A stretch of 64,000 bases of DNA from Oceanospirillum sp048265165 (GCF_048265165.1 NZ_JBLXCD010000001.1:682001-746000); one strand, 5' to 3'; counted from the stretch's first letter, positions 8,672 to 18,132 are shown. Numbers and translations: made by a program. Notes: generated from the sequence alone by a model not told the origin.

Positions 8672-8708
8672 ATTGCGCACGTTTATCATCGCACACCCGT
8701 GGAACAGG

Positions 8709-9470
8709 CTAACCTTGCTGGTTATTCCACCGGATACATTCATCCAATGTTATGCCGTGGCCACCGAAAATATCCAACGCACTGCCTATGGTCAGATCGA
8801 CCCGACCATTTGAGAGCATCTGTACCCGCTCCAGATCCTCCCGTGAACGGGCTCCTCCAGCATATGTCACCGGAATCGGACTTGCAGCCCCAAGCAAACG
8901 CACCAGGTCTTCATCGATACCACTCTGAAGCCCCTCCACATCCGCCGCATGGATTAAAAACTCAGCACAGTGATCACTTAAAGCCTGTAACGTATGCTGA
9001 TCCACCGCCAGCTCCGTAACCGTTTGCCAACGGTCTGTGGCAATGTTCCATCCTGACTCAGTTTTCCGGCAGCTTAAGTCCAGAACCAAACGCTCCTTAC
9101 CTGTTACCGCCTTAACCTCTGCCAGCCGCTCCCAGCTGAACTGCCCACCTTCAAACAGATAGGAGGTTACAATCACATGGGAAGCGCCAGCCTCAAGATA
9201 GGAAGCAGCATTCCCCGCATTCACACCGCCTCCGAACTGTAAGCCTCCTGGCCAGGCTGATAACGCATCCAGAGCAGCGTCCTGATTACCCGGACCTAAG
9301 GCGATCACATGGCCGCCCATCAACCGGTGTTCTCGATACAGCTCGGCATAATAACGGCTACTATATTCACTGATAAAATTTGTATCAGCCCCTTGCTCAT
9401 TCAGGCTGCCACCTACGATCTGTTTAACCTGCCCCTGATGCAGGTCGATACACGGACGAAACTGAGTCAA
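8709..9470 (-). CDS. Eukaryotic-type HisA (ProFAR isomerase), stand-alone
   Basis: 253 residues. From memory it follows the yeast HIS6 protein rather than bacterial HisA: CIDLHQGQVKQIVGG near the N-terminus, LQFGGGVN, DLSCRKTESGW, FLIHAADVEGLQSGID, then SALDIFGG and the end CIRWNNQQG. The enzyme isomerises ProFAR to PRFAR in histidine synthesis on a TIM barrel. No other his gene is near, so it may be a second isomerase, a displaced one, or may act elsewhere. The start is TTG with GAGG seven bases upstream. Confidence 0.85.
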   Translation of the reverse strand: MTQFRPCIDLHQGQVKQIVGGSLNEQGADTNFISEYSSRYYAELYREHRLMGGHVIALGPGNQDAALDALSAWPGGLQFGGGVNAGNAASYLEAGASHVIVTSYLFEGGQFSWERLAEVKAVTGKERLVLDLSCRKTESGWNIATDRWQTVTELAVDQHTLQALSDHCAEFLIHAADVEGLQSGIDEDLVRLLGAASPIPVTYAGGARSREDLERVQMLSNGRVDLTIGSALDIFGGHGITLDECIRWNNQQG

Positions 9471-9542
9471 AGCCTTACCTCAAGTGATTTAAGGAGAGTT
9501 TTTTACGGGTTGGCCACACATGGAGTTATCTATAGAAACAAT

Positions 9543-9568
9543 AGAAAAAGGCCCGCACAAAGCGGGCT
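9543..9568 (-). terminator. Rho-independent terminator closing the T6SS/accessory operon
   Basis: Minus strand: AGCCCGC, loop TTTGT, GCGGGC, then CTTTTTCT. It lies 14 bases past the stop of the TrpX-like gene and is the only convincing terminator on this strand between there and tssB. Confidence 0.8.
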
Positions 9569-9581
9569 ATTCTAACAGAAA

Positions 9582-10610
9582 TTAATCCTTAACGACTTCA
9601 GCTGTTTGCATAACCGTCACGGGCGGGTATCGATCCAGGGCTTTCGCTGAATCCATATTTACAATAAAGCTAAAACGTTTAAGGGTCTCAACAGGAACCT
9701 CAGAAACCTGCCGTCCTTCAAACAGCAATTGATGCGCTTTATAGGCAGCAAATTGCCCCACATTATAGTAACGGCTCACCAATCCCATATAGGCACCAGC
9801 CTTACGGATAGGCCCTTCTGTAGCGGAGTAGACAGGAACACCGGCACCATGACTGACGTTCACCAGAGTTTTCGCATTTGAAATAAGGAAGGAGTCTGAT
9901 GGCAAATAAGTAATATCTGCACCCTCGGACGTAATAAAGCGAGCAAAAGCGGCAAAGTAATCATCCGCTTCTGCTTCATCCGCATTCGGCAACGGAAAGC
10001 GAACCAAGTCGATCCCTGCGGCATCACAGGCACTCTGTAATGCTTCAACCTGAAGCAAAGAGTTTTTCTCCTTAGCGTTAAAAATCACCGCAATCTTCTC
10101 AATACCATCAAGCTCTTGCATCGCCGCAACCTGAGTCGCCATCGGAACCAGGTGAGATGTTCCTGTCACGTTCCTCCCCGGCGCCTGATAGTCTGATACA
10201 AGGCCCGCCCCCTTTGGATCCGCAACAATATTAAATACCAGCGGAATCGAGTGAATATACTCATCACCCGAATGAGTAGCGGATTCAGCTCCCACAAGAA
10301 TAGAGGTCACCGTCGTGCCAAAACTATAGACCAGATCCGGTTTACGCTGCAGAATATCCTGACGAATCAAGGCAACCTGCTGGCGGCTTTTCCCGGCATT
10401 TCGAATAACAAACTCCACAGGTTCCGGCCGATTCATCATTGAATCCATAAAGCCCCGCTCCGCTTCTGTCACACCTCGCCAGAGCACCATATAAACCTGC
10501 TTCACCGGCTTAATCACTGATGTCTGGTCAGCCCAAACAGAAGACGCCAGGCCGGACATCATAAAAACAACTGCAAACAAAGCCCTGCTGAAAACATTAA
10601 ATCCTGACAC
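9582..10610 (-). CDS. Periplasmic substrate-binding protein, ABC_sub_bind (TrpX-like) family
   Basis: 342 residues with a signal peptide (hydrophobic about 8-24, cleavage near VWADQ). The mature part has the ABC_sub_bind pattern: ADxVYSFGTT-like SFGTTVTSIL, IPLVFNIVADPKGAGLV, NVTGTSHLVP and YLPSDSFLISN. These proteins bind small aromatic or purine-like ligands. No ABC permease or ATPase is adjacent, so it may act as a ligand sensor for its membrane neighbours. The start is GTG with GAGGT seven bases upstream, within the end of the preceding MFS gene, suggesting coupling. It is the last gene before the operon terminator. Confidence 0.85.
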   Translation of the reverse strand: MSGFNVFSRALFAVVFMMSGLASSVWADQTSVIKPVKQVYMVLWRGVTEAERGFMDSMMNRPEPVEFVIRNAGKSRQQVALIRQDILQRKPDLVYSFGTTVTSILVGAESATHSGDEYIHSIPLVFNIVADPKGAGLVSDYQAPGRNVTGTSHLVPMATQVAAMQELDGIEKIAVIFNAKEKNSLLQVEALQSACDAAGIDLVRFPLPNADEAEADDYFAAFARFITSEGADITYLPSDSFLISNAKTLVNVSHGAGVPVYSATEGPIRKAGAYMGLVSRYYNVGQFAAYKAHQLLFEGRQVSEVPVETLKRFSFIVNMDSAKALDRYPPVTVMQTAEVVKD

Positions 10611-10613
10611 TGG

Positions 10614-12590
10614 CTATACCTCTTGTAACTGCCGCTGATCCATTGAACGGAACATAGAATAAAGAACCACAAGTAATATCAGGCTGGCCGCCACGCCGGA
10701 GGAGAGCCAGAGGAAAGAGTTCTGGAACCCCATAAAGCTGATCAACGTTGCTGCCACTAGTGGCCCGGCGATATTCCCAATCCGTTCTGTCAGACGGAAA
10801 ATTCCGATAGTCTTACCCAAGGTAAGTCCATTTTTTAGTTTCACTTTCTCTGTCAGGAGTGATAATTGGGGTGAAACTCCCACACCATGGGCAACCCCTA
10901 ACAGTAATACTCCGGTAAACATGCCGTAAATCCCGGGAATCAGATAAACCGCAAACAGCGCCAGCGCAGATAAGCCCCCACCAAACATGATAAAAGCACT
11001 CTTATTCTTCAGTCGGTCCCCCAGCCAGGCACTCAGAGGAGAGACCAGCACAATAGCCAAACCGTAGGCCATAAGAATACGCCCTACAGAGGACTGGTTT
11101 GCCCCTAGCTCATTCAGATAAACCGGCCCGGCATAATAAAGAAAGCCTGTTAGCAATAGCTTTGCAGGAATAGCCGACAGAAACGTGATCAGAAGAAAGT
11201 ACTTATCCGTCAGCAGTGTCGTAAAGTCGCTGAAAGATAAAACCGCTGGTGGCGGTGCATCCGAGTCTTTCTCTTTAGCTTCAAAGAACTGCATAACAAA
11301 AACAGCTGAAATCAGTGACAGGGTCGCAGATAGCATAAAGGTCGCTTCAAAACCGATGCGATCTGAGAGAATACCCCCAATCGCCGCACCACACAGAGAA
11401 CCAGAGAAGAAGCCGGACAGGAACATCGCCATACCCCTTGTACGGTTCTCAACCGTAGTATTATCCGTTACATAGCCTTGAGCTGTAATAAAGACAATAC
11501 CGTAGCCGACGGCAGTGATGGAGCGCACAATCAACAGTTGCCAGAGATTATCGCACCAGGCTGTTAACAAGAGCCCTACGGCAGTAAGTCCTGCACCCAC
11601 CATAAAAGCTTTCTTGCGGCCCACACTATCTGACCACTGCCCTGCAACAGGCAAGGACAAAGCCCAAACCAGCATAAAGACTGAGATCGGCAAACCGATC
11701 ACCATCGTCGGAGATAAACCGGCAATCGGCTCATAGAGTGCATTGACGTAGGCCGGGAAAAAAGAAAGTGACATCGACTCAGAAAAAATCACCAGAAAGA
11801 GTGGTGGCCGTACAAAAGACAGTCGAGCCAGACCGACTCGCCTGGGCTCTCCTTCCGGTAGTTGGTAGCCACTTCCCAGGGCCACACTCCTGAGTCGGGT
11901 CGTCATACTCCCCATGGCGGCAGCTACGCGGTTTCCTAAGTGAGATAACTCATCTTTCCCGGGAAAATAAACCACCTCACGCAGATCCTTCTCCGCCACC
12001 TTATCCAACATAGTATGGATACCCAACATAGGAGTCTTAATGTGATAGGTGGTGATAAACATCAGGAGTTCCATGGCCAGCAACAACGTCACAACTAAAA
12101 TAGTCGCAATATCATAACCAATCTCTTCAAACACCTGAGCCATAAAGCCGGGATCAAAACCAACCCAAATCTCAGCGATCTGCTGACCATTCTGCATCAG
12201 AGGATAGCGATAAAGTGCAAACTGCTTCTCTGCCGTCATAAGAGAGGTTATAGGGGACAGGAGTGCCGTCGTATCAGTCTGGGCCTGATAAAGAATACGA
12301 TTCTGATCAGGCTGATAGATAGCCAGATACTCAAGGTCAGCATGCCCCTTTAAACGGCTGGCAAGTACCTGATCCATTCGACCGAAGCGGCTCAGTGGAA
12401 CCCCCTGATCCAGTAGATGTAATACTAACCGGTCTGTTGACTGGGCCACAGTGACCGCTTTTACCTGCTGGGCGGGTTTAAGAGAGTCTTTGATCAGTCC
12501 AAGTGAGATCCCGGCGCTGATAGCTGTCCCGATTACAATCACCAGTACCGCTATAAACACCACACTGCCTGACAGAGAGATACGCTTCAT
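10614..12590 (-). CDS. Sensor/HAMP module fused to MFS transporter
   Basis: 658 residues, far longer than the usual 400-450 of an MFS permease. Residues about 8-30 are TM1, 31-155 a periplasmic domain, 158-182 TM2, and 183-235 a HAMP-like linker (IKTPMLGIHTMLDKVAEKDLREV...KDELSHLGNRV). From about 255 a complete 12-helix MFS unit follows, with the loop motif GQWSDSVGRKK. The start of a chemoreceptor-like protein is therefore attached to a permease. This suggests ligand-gated transport or a transporter acting as receptor; the substrate is unknown. It lies between a second membrane sensor and the TrpX-like binding protein in one run. Confidence 0.85.
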   Translation of the reverse strand: MKRISLSGSVVFIAVLVIVIGTAISAGISLGLIKDSLKPAQQVKAVTVAQSTDRLVLHLLDQGVPLSRFGRMDQVLASRLKGHADLEYLAIYQPDQNRILYQAQTDTTALLSPITSLMTAEKQFALYRYPLMQNGQQIAEIWVGFDPGFMAQVFEEIGYDIATILVVTLLLAMELLMFITTYHIKTPMLGIHTMLDKVAEKDLREVVYFPGKDELSHLGNRVAAAMGSMTTRLRSVALGSGYQLPEGEPRRVGLARLSFVRPPLFLVIFSESMSLSFFPAYVNALYEPIAGLSPTMVIGLPISVFMLVWALSLPVAGQWSDSVGRKKAFMVGAGLTAVGLLLTAWCDNLWQLLIVRSITAVGYGIVFITAQGYVTDNTTVENRTRGMAMFLSGFFSGSLCGAAIGGILSDRIGFEATFMLSATLSLISAVFVMQFFEAKEKDSDAPPPAVLSFSDFTTLLTDKYFLLITFLSAIPAKLLLTGFLYYAGPVYLNELGANQSSVGRILMAYGLAIVLVSPLSAWLGDRLKNKSAFIMFGGGLSALALFAVYLIPGIYGMFTGVLLLGVAHGVGVSPQLSLLTEKVKLKNGLTLGKTIGIFRLTERIGNIAGPLVAATLISFMGFQNSFLWLSSGVAASLILLVVLYSMFRSMDQRQLQEV

Positions 12591-12633
12591 AAATTGTTTT
12601 ACTTCCTCTGCCAGCGAGCCCTAACAGCAATGA

Positions 12634-13497
12634 TTACTTTTGCCGGGAGTCGCTGGGATTCGATGACGCTTTTTGTGCCTCCTGCACGCGGTCATGTAAT
12701 AGCTGGAACCGGGCTTCCAATTCGTCCGGCGGCTGTAACGCGTTAACATTAGGCGCTTTTTCAGGAACAGCGTCTCCTTTCAGCTGGCGATCCAGACTTC
12801 CACTCAAACGCAGAATCTGCCTGCGCAAGCGCCGCATCATCAGCCATAAAAAACTCAGACCAACCAGAGCACTAACCAGAACACCCAAGCCTGATTGCCA
12901 GGCTTGCTGCTTCATAAGCATTGCATTTTCAGCCTGATAGGCACCACGACTATATGCCAGAACAACAATGCCGGACTGAACATTAAAGGTATTAAAAATT
13001 GGTTCTGCCACCAACAGGTAGTCATCGGTTTCCCGAATCAAAAGGTGAACACCTGAGCCCGGTACTTCATTCGCCACTTGCTGAAACCAGCCAGGAGGAA
13101 TCAAACCGGAAATCTCAGCTGAGCCCGCCTGAAATAAGCGCTGTTTTTGGGCTGAATAAACAACGGCTTTATCAATTGCCGGATCCGCCTTAACCAGATT
13201 TTTTAGTTGCTCACCGGTTTCTGTCAGGCTGCTCACCGGGAGGCCGAGGCCTGTTCCATAATCAATACCCAGACGAACTTCATCCAGCATCACCTGTAAG
13301 CGTGAGCTGATCAGTTCTCTGTGCCGTTTCTCAAAATTAAAATATGCCAACAGCGCACTCAGGCTGACACTAAAGAGCAGTACAAATACCAGTGTTAAAC
13401 CAAGCCGCCCCATCAAAGAGCCACCCTTAGGAATAGCTTTATCCCCAGAGGAGCCTGCAGTGCCTGCCCCGTCATGTTCAGCTGTCAACGATGCCAT
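12634..13497 (-). CDS. Two-TM membrane protein with periplasmic sensor-like domain
   Basis: 287 residues from the ATG at 13497, which has AGAGG five bases upstream; an in-frame ATG at 13515 adds six residues without a good site. A polar cytoplasmic N-tail precedes TM1 (GLTLVFVLLFSVSLSALLAYF). About 135 periplasmic residues follow, similar in style to single-Cache/CHASE-like sensors (AVVYSAQKQRLFQAGSAE; LLVAEPIFNTFNVQSGIVVLAYS), then TM2 and a HAMP-like charged C-tail. There is no kinase, cyclase or methyl-accepting domain, so it must signal through a partner, possibly the HAMP-MFS protein encoded next. I do not recognise a named family. Confidence 0.7.
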   Translation of the reverse strand: MASLTAEHDGAGTAGSSGDKAIPKGGSLMGRLGLTLVFVLLFSVSLSALLAYFNFEKRHRELISSRLQVMLDEVRLGIDYGTGLGLPVSSLTETGEQLKNLVKADPAIDKAVVYSAQKQRLFQAGSAEISGLIPPGWFQQVANEVPGSGVHLLIRETDDYLLVAEPIFNTFNVQSGIVVLAYSRGAYQAENAMLMKQQAWQSGLGVLVSALVGLSFLWLMMRRLRRQILRLSGSLDRQLKGDAVPEKAPNVNALQPPDELEARFQLLHDRVQEAQKASSNPSDSRQK

Positions 13498-13548
13498 AGA
13501 AGCCTCTTTTCTCATTCCACTAACACTCGCTCTCTTATCGAGCTCAGG

Positions 13549-14901
13549 TTACTCAGAAACCAGGGAGCGGGCAGCATCAACTTCCTGCCGGGCCGCTTCA
13601 CTCAATTGCATCGCCGACAAGCGCCACTCAAGCTGACGCATCACATCAGCACACTGCTGGATAGTACTCAGAAATAACATAGATTCTGCCAGTTCCGATC
13701 CCTGAACCAGGGTTACCGCCTGCTGTTTAAGGCGCATCACTTCAACCAAATACTGTTTTAGCAAACGCCAGTCCCGGGCATCTTTCTGATTACGCTCAAT
13801 CTCAACAGTCTGGCGAAAAACAGACTCCAGTTCAGCCGCAAGATTAACCCGAACCTGCTCAATACGTCGGCGACGCAACTGACTTAACTGCACCACTACC
13901 ACAATAAAAATGATCAGGCCTTCAAGTATTAGCACCTTGTGCTCAGCGATCTGCCCCAGCAATCGGGAAAAATTATCCAGGCCCACAAACGGATTGTAAT
14001 AACGGTTACTCAAGGAGTGCAGCGGCAGATAACGTAATACAGAGTCTTCAGTAGGGTTAATATCCAACATGACCGGAGCATCAGCCCGAACCTGGTCGCT
14101 ATTAAGCTGATCAAGTACAGCCTGAACCATCTTCTCAGGGAGGCCTGGGCGGGCCGCCATAACAGCGTAGGTTACGGTAGTCGCTACCGGTTCAGCCGGA
14201 GCCGGGCCCGCGACAGTACTGTATACGCCCGCAGGTATTTTGCCGGTTGTTAACTGGGAGTGATTCAAAGCATAGCCCTCGGCACCCTCCAGTGATACCA
14301 GCTTGAACAAGCCACTGGCCATCACCTGCCTAAGATCAGGATTGAGAAGGCCGGTTGTCACGATGGCCCCCTCCAGTGAAGCATCGCTTAACAGCTGAGT
14401 GAAATAGACATCATTACTGCGAAACTGCTCTGCCTCCAATGCAAAATGATCCAGCACTTTCATCGACTGAGCCCGGTAACCGGAACCCGGCTTACCCAAA
14501 GCAATGCTATTGCCTGCCATATCAGCCAATGAATTAATGTCACTGTTTTTACGCACCACCAAGTGCATATAATCCCGCCACAGAGGGGCAACCATATAGA
14601 GGTTCTGTAAAGACACTGAGTTCGTGCCGACAATGGCAAAGTCCGCTTCACCAGCCAGCAGTTTACCCCGGTTATCCACGGATCCCCGAGTCACCAACAA
14701 CTGCACGGTGTAGTCGGTTTTTTTCTCAATATAGCGCTTTAATAGCGTGCCGTACTGGTAGTAGTATCCGCCTTTTGATGCCGTAGCAATACGGATCATT
14801 TTAGACTCATGGCTTTTCTGATACCCCCAGAACAGGATCAGTACTCCAGCAATCGCCAGAAGAAACCAACTGATCATATTTTTCATACGATAGCTCAACA
14901 T
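13549..14901 (-). CDS. Membrane-anchored TAXI-family solute-binding protein with C-terminal TM and coiled coil
   Basis: 450 residues. An N-terminal membrane segment is followed by a TAXI (TRAP-associated extracytoplasmic immunogenic) binding domain, with IRIATASKGGYYYQYG, ADFAIVGTNSVS and GKPGSGYRAQSMKVL. A second TM (about 325-345, VLILEGLIIFIVVVV) and a cytoplasmic helical tail of about 100 residues with coiled-coil character follow. No TRAP permease is present. The ATG at 14901 has TTGGAG six bases upstream; the site overlaps the end of tssG, so translation is probably coupled to it. The anchored binding domain with a cytoplasmic tail looks like a receptor more than a free shuttle. Confidence 0.82.
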   Translation of the reverse strand: MLSYRMKNMISWFLLAIAGVLILFWGYQKSHESKMIRIATASKGGYYYQYGTLLKRYIEKKTDYTVQLLVTRGSVDNRGKLLAGEADFAIVGTNSVSLQNLYMVAPLWRDYMHLVVRKNSDINSLADMAGNSIALGKPGSGYRAQSMKVLDHFALEAEQFRSNDVYFTQLLSDASLEGAIVTTGLLNPDLRQVMASGLFKLVSLEGAEGYALNHSQLTTGKIPAGVYSTVAGPAPAEPVATTVTYAVMAARPGLPEKMVQAVLDQLNSDQVRADAPVMLDINPTEDSVLRYLPLHSLSNRYYNPFVGLDNFSRLLGQIAEHKVLILEGLIIFIVVVVQLSQLRRRRIEQVRVNLAAELESVFRQTVEIERNQKDARDWRLLKQYLVEVMRLKQQAVTLVQGSELAESMLFLSTIQQCADVMRQLEWRLSAMQLSEAARQEVDAARSLVSE

Positions 14902-14914
14902 AGGGTGCTCCAAA

Positions 14915-15883
14915 TTAATCCAACGCTATTCGGGCTTGTAACTGATAAGACGAACCATCTATGGCAGTAAAATCAGGCTTCAGTAACCAGGCATTTTTGC
15001 CCAGGCGTCCCCAACCATTTAGGCCAGAAGTGATCTGTGATGAATCACTAAAACTCTGATTCATGCCGGTACAATCCAGTAAAAATTCAAGTTCACATCG
15101 CAGGGGTTGTTGCAAATAAAGGCGAATCAGTTCCCGGAGCTGCCGCCACTGCTCCTTATCGCTGATCAGTTGGTCAAAACGACTGTAAGCCACAGGTCCA
15201 ACAACCAGGACAAAACTGCCGATAGCTTCAGGCATACGGCTACCTAACAAAGAGCCCTCGCCAAGCCCGGCAGATTGCTGCCCCAGCTTTAAATGCGACT
15301 GTCGGGAAAGAGAAACCTGACGTAGCTCACACTGCCGCGCCTTTACAGGCACATCACCCAAAAAGTCACTCAATAGCACTTCAAGGCCAGCAGCAGAGCG
15401 ATAAGGAGATGTCAGTAAACGGAAATACCTTAACAGGCCACCTTCAGGCTCCTGGCTTGCATCGGATATTCCGGCCATCGCACGTAAACGGTCGTAATAA
15501 CGGTTTTCAAGATCATCTTTTTCCTGGAAAACCAGCATCGAACGTTGTTGAGCCTGAATCAGTATCTGGTAAATACGCTGATTCAGAAGGTTCAGAAACG
15601 CCCTTGCCACGCCCTTTTCCTGCTGCTCTGACTGCATCAGGTAGTCCGTCATATAAGCAGGCAGAGCCCCGTTACGACCATACAAATTGAAAATATTCAG
15701 CTCTATTCGGAAATGGGAAGCCGATACCTGCTCAATTTTTTCAATCACACTTCGGGCACTGTCCAGCCCCAAAGCAGGTTCAAGATCAATCCGTACCTGA
15801 GATCCAAACTGCTGCACCAGCAAGCGGTACGCTTGCAACAGACTGTATCTGTGGCCATGATTTAACAGGTCATCAAGTATCAC
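14915..15883 (-). CDS. tssG: Type VI secretion baseplate protein TssG
   Basis: 322 residues, TssG (ImpH/VasB) family: YSLLQAYRLLVQQFG near the N-terminus, FNLYGRNGALPAYMTDYL, and FLGDVPVKARQC. TssG with two TssF copies forms the wedge of the T6SS baseplate. The start is GTG (with TAGGAAG upstream) overlapping the tssF stop by four bases. Confidence 0.92.
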   Translation of the reverse strand: MILDDLLNHGHRYSLLQAYRLLVQQFGSQVRIDLEPALGLDSARSVIEKIEQVSASHFRIELNIFNLYGRNGALPAYMTDYLMQSEQQEKGVARAFLNLLNQRIYQILIQAQQRSMLVFQEKDDLENRYYDRLRAMAGISDASQEPEGGLLRYFRLLTSPYRSAAGLEVLLSDFLGDVPVKARQCELRQVSLSRQSHLKLGQQSAGLGEGSLLGSRMPEAIGSFVLVVGPVAYSRFDQLISDKEQWRQLRELIRLYLQQPLRCELEFLLDCTGMNQSFSDSSQITSGLNGWGRLGKNAWLLKPDFTAIDGSSYQLQARIALD

Positions 15884-17604
15884 AGCAATGGCTTCCTACC
15901 CAGCATTGGCGACCACTGCAGCACTTCGCCCGTCTGCTGATCTGTCACCTTAAGCAAACAGAAGTAGTTCACCGGCACCAGACTGATAAAAAACTGCTGC
16001 AGTAGCCGGGCAAACAGATGCATCTCGGCTTTAGAAGAGAAATGATCACCTGCCAGAACAAGACTGACCTCATAGCCCCGTACCGACATCGCAGAAACCA
16101 AGCGATCCGTCATCAGGAGTTCAACCGATTGAATAGCATCGACTTTTTTCATATTAATCTGTTGACGAGCCAGATCAGGACTCGCCTGCATCACTAACTC
16201 TTTCAGAGCCGCATGTAAACGATCCGTTGTCAGATGTCCCATCAAATTACCACTCAACTGGCGCACGGCCTGCCAATATTGCTGCTCCGATGAGAGCGCC
16301 TTTCGATAAGGCGTTGGGGTTGTAAGGTTTTCAAACTGAACCAGCTCCGGCGAACCAGAGATATAATCAGCAACCCTTCCCGGCGGAATCGTACTGGCGT
16401 CGGCCCCATTCGTGCAGTACACACGGGCCTTAATGACCTCCTGCTCATCACGTTCTCCGCCACCTAAAGCTATAGAGAGCTCCAGCTCATCCGTTACCGG
16501 ATGAGTGGCTAACTGCTCTTGGTAACAGAGTGAATCCATTGAGGTCTGACGCCAGAAAGGCAAATAAAGATGACGTTCCGGCTCGCTGCGATACTGTCCG
16601 GAAACCTGCTCAATACCGTATACACAAAGAAATTCACCATCCCGCTGCCGCGGTGCCAACGGCATATAAACCTGTCGCAAATCCCGAACTCTGGGAGGAG
16701 CATCACGGGTAAACAAATTCGCAGCAGGAACGACATTAAGCCGTAGCACTTTTGCCAGATCAGCTTTCGGCCAGTCTGCAGATGAGTCAAAATAAAAATT
16801 TACACTGAACTCAGTGGCGCACTGTTCAGCCGCCGATTCCGGCAACCGAAAACAAAAACCCTGAGCTAATTCGGGAGCAGAGAAATAACGACGGGCCAGA
16901 CGTTGCGCCGGAAGTTCCGGCTGATCATCACTCAAAAAGGCCCACTGCATAAGATCCGTGTTCCAGGCAGGAGGCTCCATAGACTCGACCTGCTGACCCG
17001 GCCAGACCACGGTTGAACCAACACAGTGCTGCAGTAGCGCATCGAGCATCCTAGCGGCCACTCCCTGGGCTGTATGCAGGTAGATCGCCAGAGGCTTATT
17101 TGCCAGATAAAGACTATCCCCAAAGGTAAAGCGAAAACTCACACTCAGACAATTTGCTCCCGCTTCTTTCTCCCGGGATTTACAGAACGACGCATCACTG
17201 ATCTCAAGAGGTAATACACCTGAAGTCATCAGAGTACGAAATTCACAGATGCTATCATCCTGGGGTGTTTTACCGGCAACAGGAGTGCCGGCAGGTAAAG
17301 TCAGTAACTCTTTGAGAGCCGACCGCCCTTTAAATTGCATCAGAGTAATAGATGGCAGAGGGCGTAACAGATCCGGTGATGCAACCTGCAGCACATTCTG
17401 TAACAACTGAGTCTGGTCTTTTTCCAGTTCACTACGGAGTCCGGCGGTCAGAAAAGCAACCCCTTCCAGAATCCGCTCTGCATCCGGGTCACTACCGACA
17501 GAGGCCAGATGGCCTGCATGCGACGGGTTCAACTCTGCATATTCAGCAGCCATCTCATGCAGGCGGTTTAATTCATCCTGATAATGGCGATCAATTTTTG
17601 CCAT
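15880..17604 (-). CDS. tssF: Type VI secretion baseplate protein TssF
   Basis: 574 residues, the usual TssF (ImpG/VasA) length. The N-terminus (YQDELNRLHEMAAEYAELNPSHA, then DPDAERILEGVAFLTAGLRSELE) is diagnostic. It is part of the TssEFGK baseplate wedge. An 86-base gap separates it from tssE; it overlaps tssG at its end. Confidence 0.95.
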   Translation of the reverse strand: MAKIDRHYQDELNRLHEMAAEYAELNPSHAGHLASVGSDPDAERILEGVAFLTAGLRSELEKDQTQLLQNVLQVASPDLLRPLPSITLMQFKGRSALKELLTLPAGTPVAGKTPQDDSICEFRTLMTSGVLPLEISDASFCKSREKEAGANCLSVSFRFTFGDSLYLANKPLAIYLHTAQGVAARMLDALLQHCVGSTVVWPGQQVESMEPPAWNTDLMQWAFLSDDQPELPAQRLARRYFSAPELAQGFCFRLPESAAEQCATEFSVNFYFDSSADWPKADLAKVLRLNVVPAANLFTRDAPPRVRDLRQVYMPLAPRQRDGEFLCVYGIEQVSGQYRSEPERHLYLPFWRQTSMDSLCYQEQLATHPVTDELELSIALGGGERDEQEVIKARVYCTNGADASTIPPGRVADYISGSPELVQFENLTTPTPYRKALSSEQQYWQAVRQLSGNLMGHLTTDRLHAALKELVMQASPDLARQQINMKKVDAIQSVELLMTDRLVSAMSVRGYEVSLVLAGDHFSSKAEMHLFARLLQQFFISLVPVNYFCLLKVTDQQTGEVLQWSPMLGRKPLL

Positions 17605-17690
17605 AAGTACTCTTCTTATTTCAGACCCACTGTTCTTATCGGGTTAGGCTATACCTGTGGTCCTGACAGTATGCCAAACACTCTTGCAAC

Positions 17691-18116
17691 TCAACGATGG
17701 GCAGGCCCAATGGACTGTAGCCCCGTACACAAAACAGCAACCCGGCTATCACTATCGATCCGAATTTGGTATTTAACTTGGTAGCCTTCATATCTCTGCT
17801 CAAAAAATGCCTTCAGGGTGAATAGCATGACACCTTGCTGATCCCCTTTAGCGGTCACCTCAGGTTGCTGTAACCGTGGTTCAAAACGGGAAACCTGCAG
17901 CTGAATCACCTTTGCCAACCGCTGAGCCTGAACCGTATCACCCTGTAGCTGAACGGGCGAAATTGCAGGTAAACCAAGCTCCATATTGGAAAGGCAGGAG
18001 CCAGCTCTCACATTCAGCAGATCCTGCAGCTGCAACGCGAGAAGAGCAGCTAAAGACTCAATATCACCCTGCAAAACATCATCATTTAGACGTCGAAGTA
18101 AGCCAGCCTTCATCAC
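17691..18116 (-). CDS. tssE: Type VI secretion baseplate protein TssE (gp25-like)
   Basis: 141 residues. Related to phage T4 gp25, which starts sheath polymerisation on the baseplate. The N-terminal RRLNDD, the middle region with LGLPAI, and FTLKAFFEQRYEGYQVKYQIRIDSD fit the GPW/gp25 fold. The expected LLNTR-type word is replaced by LLNVRAGS. GTG at 18116 or the adjacent ATG at 18113 can start it; AGGG is spaced better for the ATG. Confidence 0.85.
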   Translation of the reverse strand: MMKAGLLRRLNDDVLQGDIESLAALLALQLQDLLNVRAGSCLSNMELGLPAISPVQLQGDTVQAQRLAKVIQLQVSRFEPRLQQPEVTAKGDQQGVMLFTLKAFFEQRYEGYQVKYQIRIDSDSRVAVLCTGLQSIGPAHR

Positions 18117-18132
18117 ACACGCCCTGCTTTAT

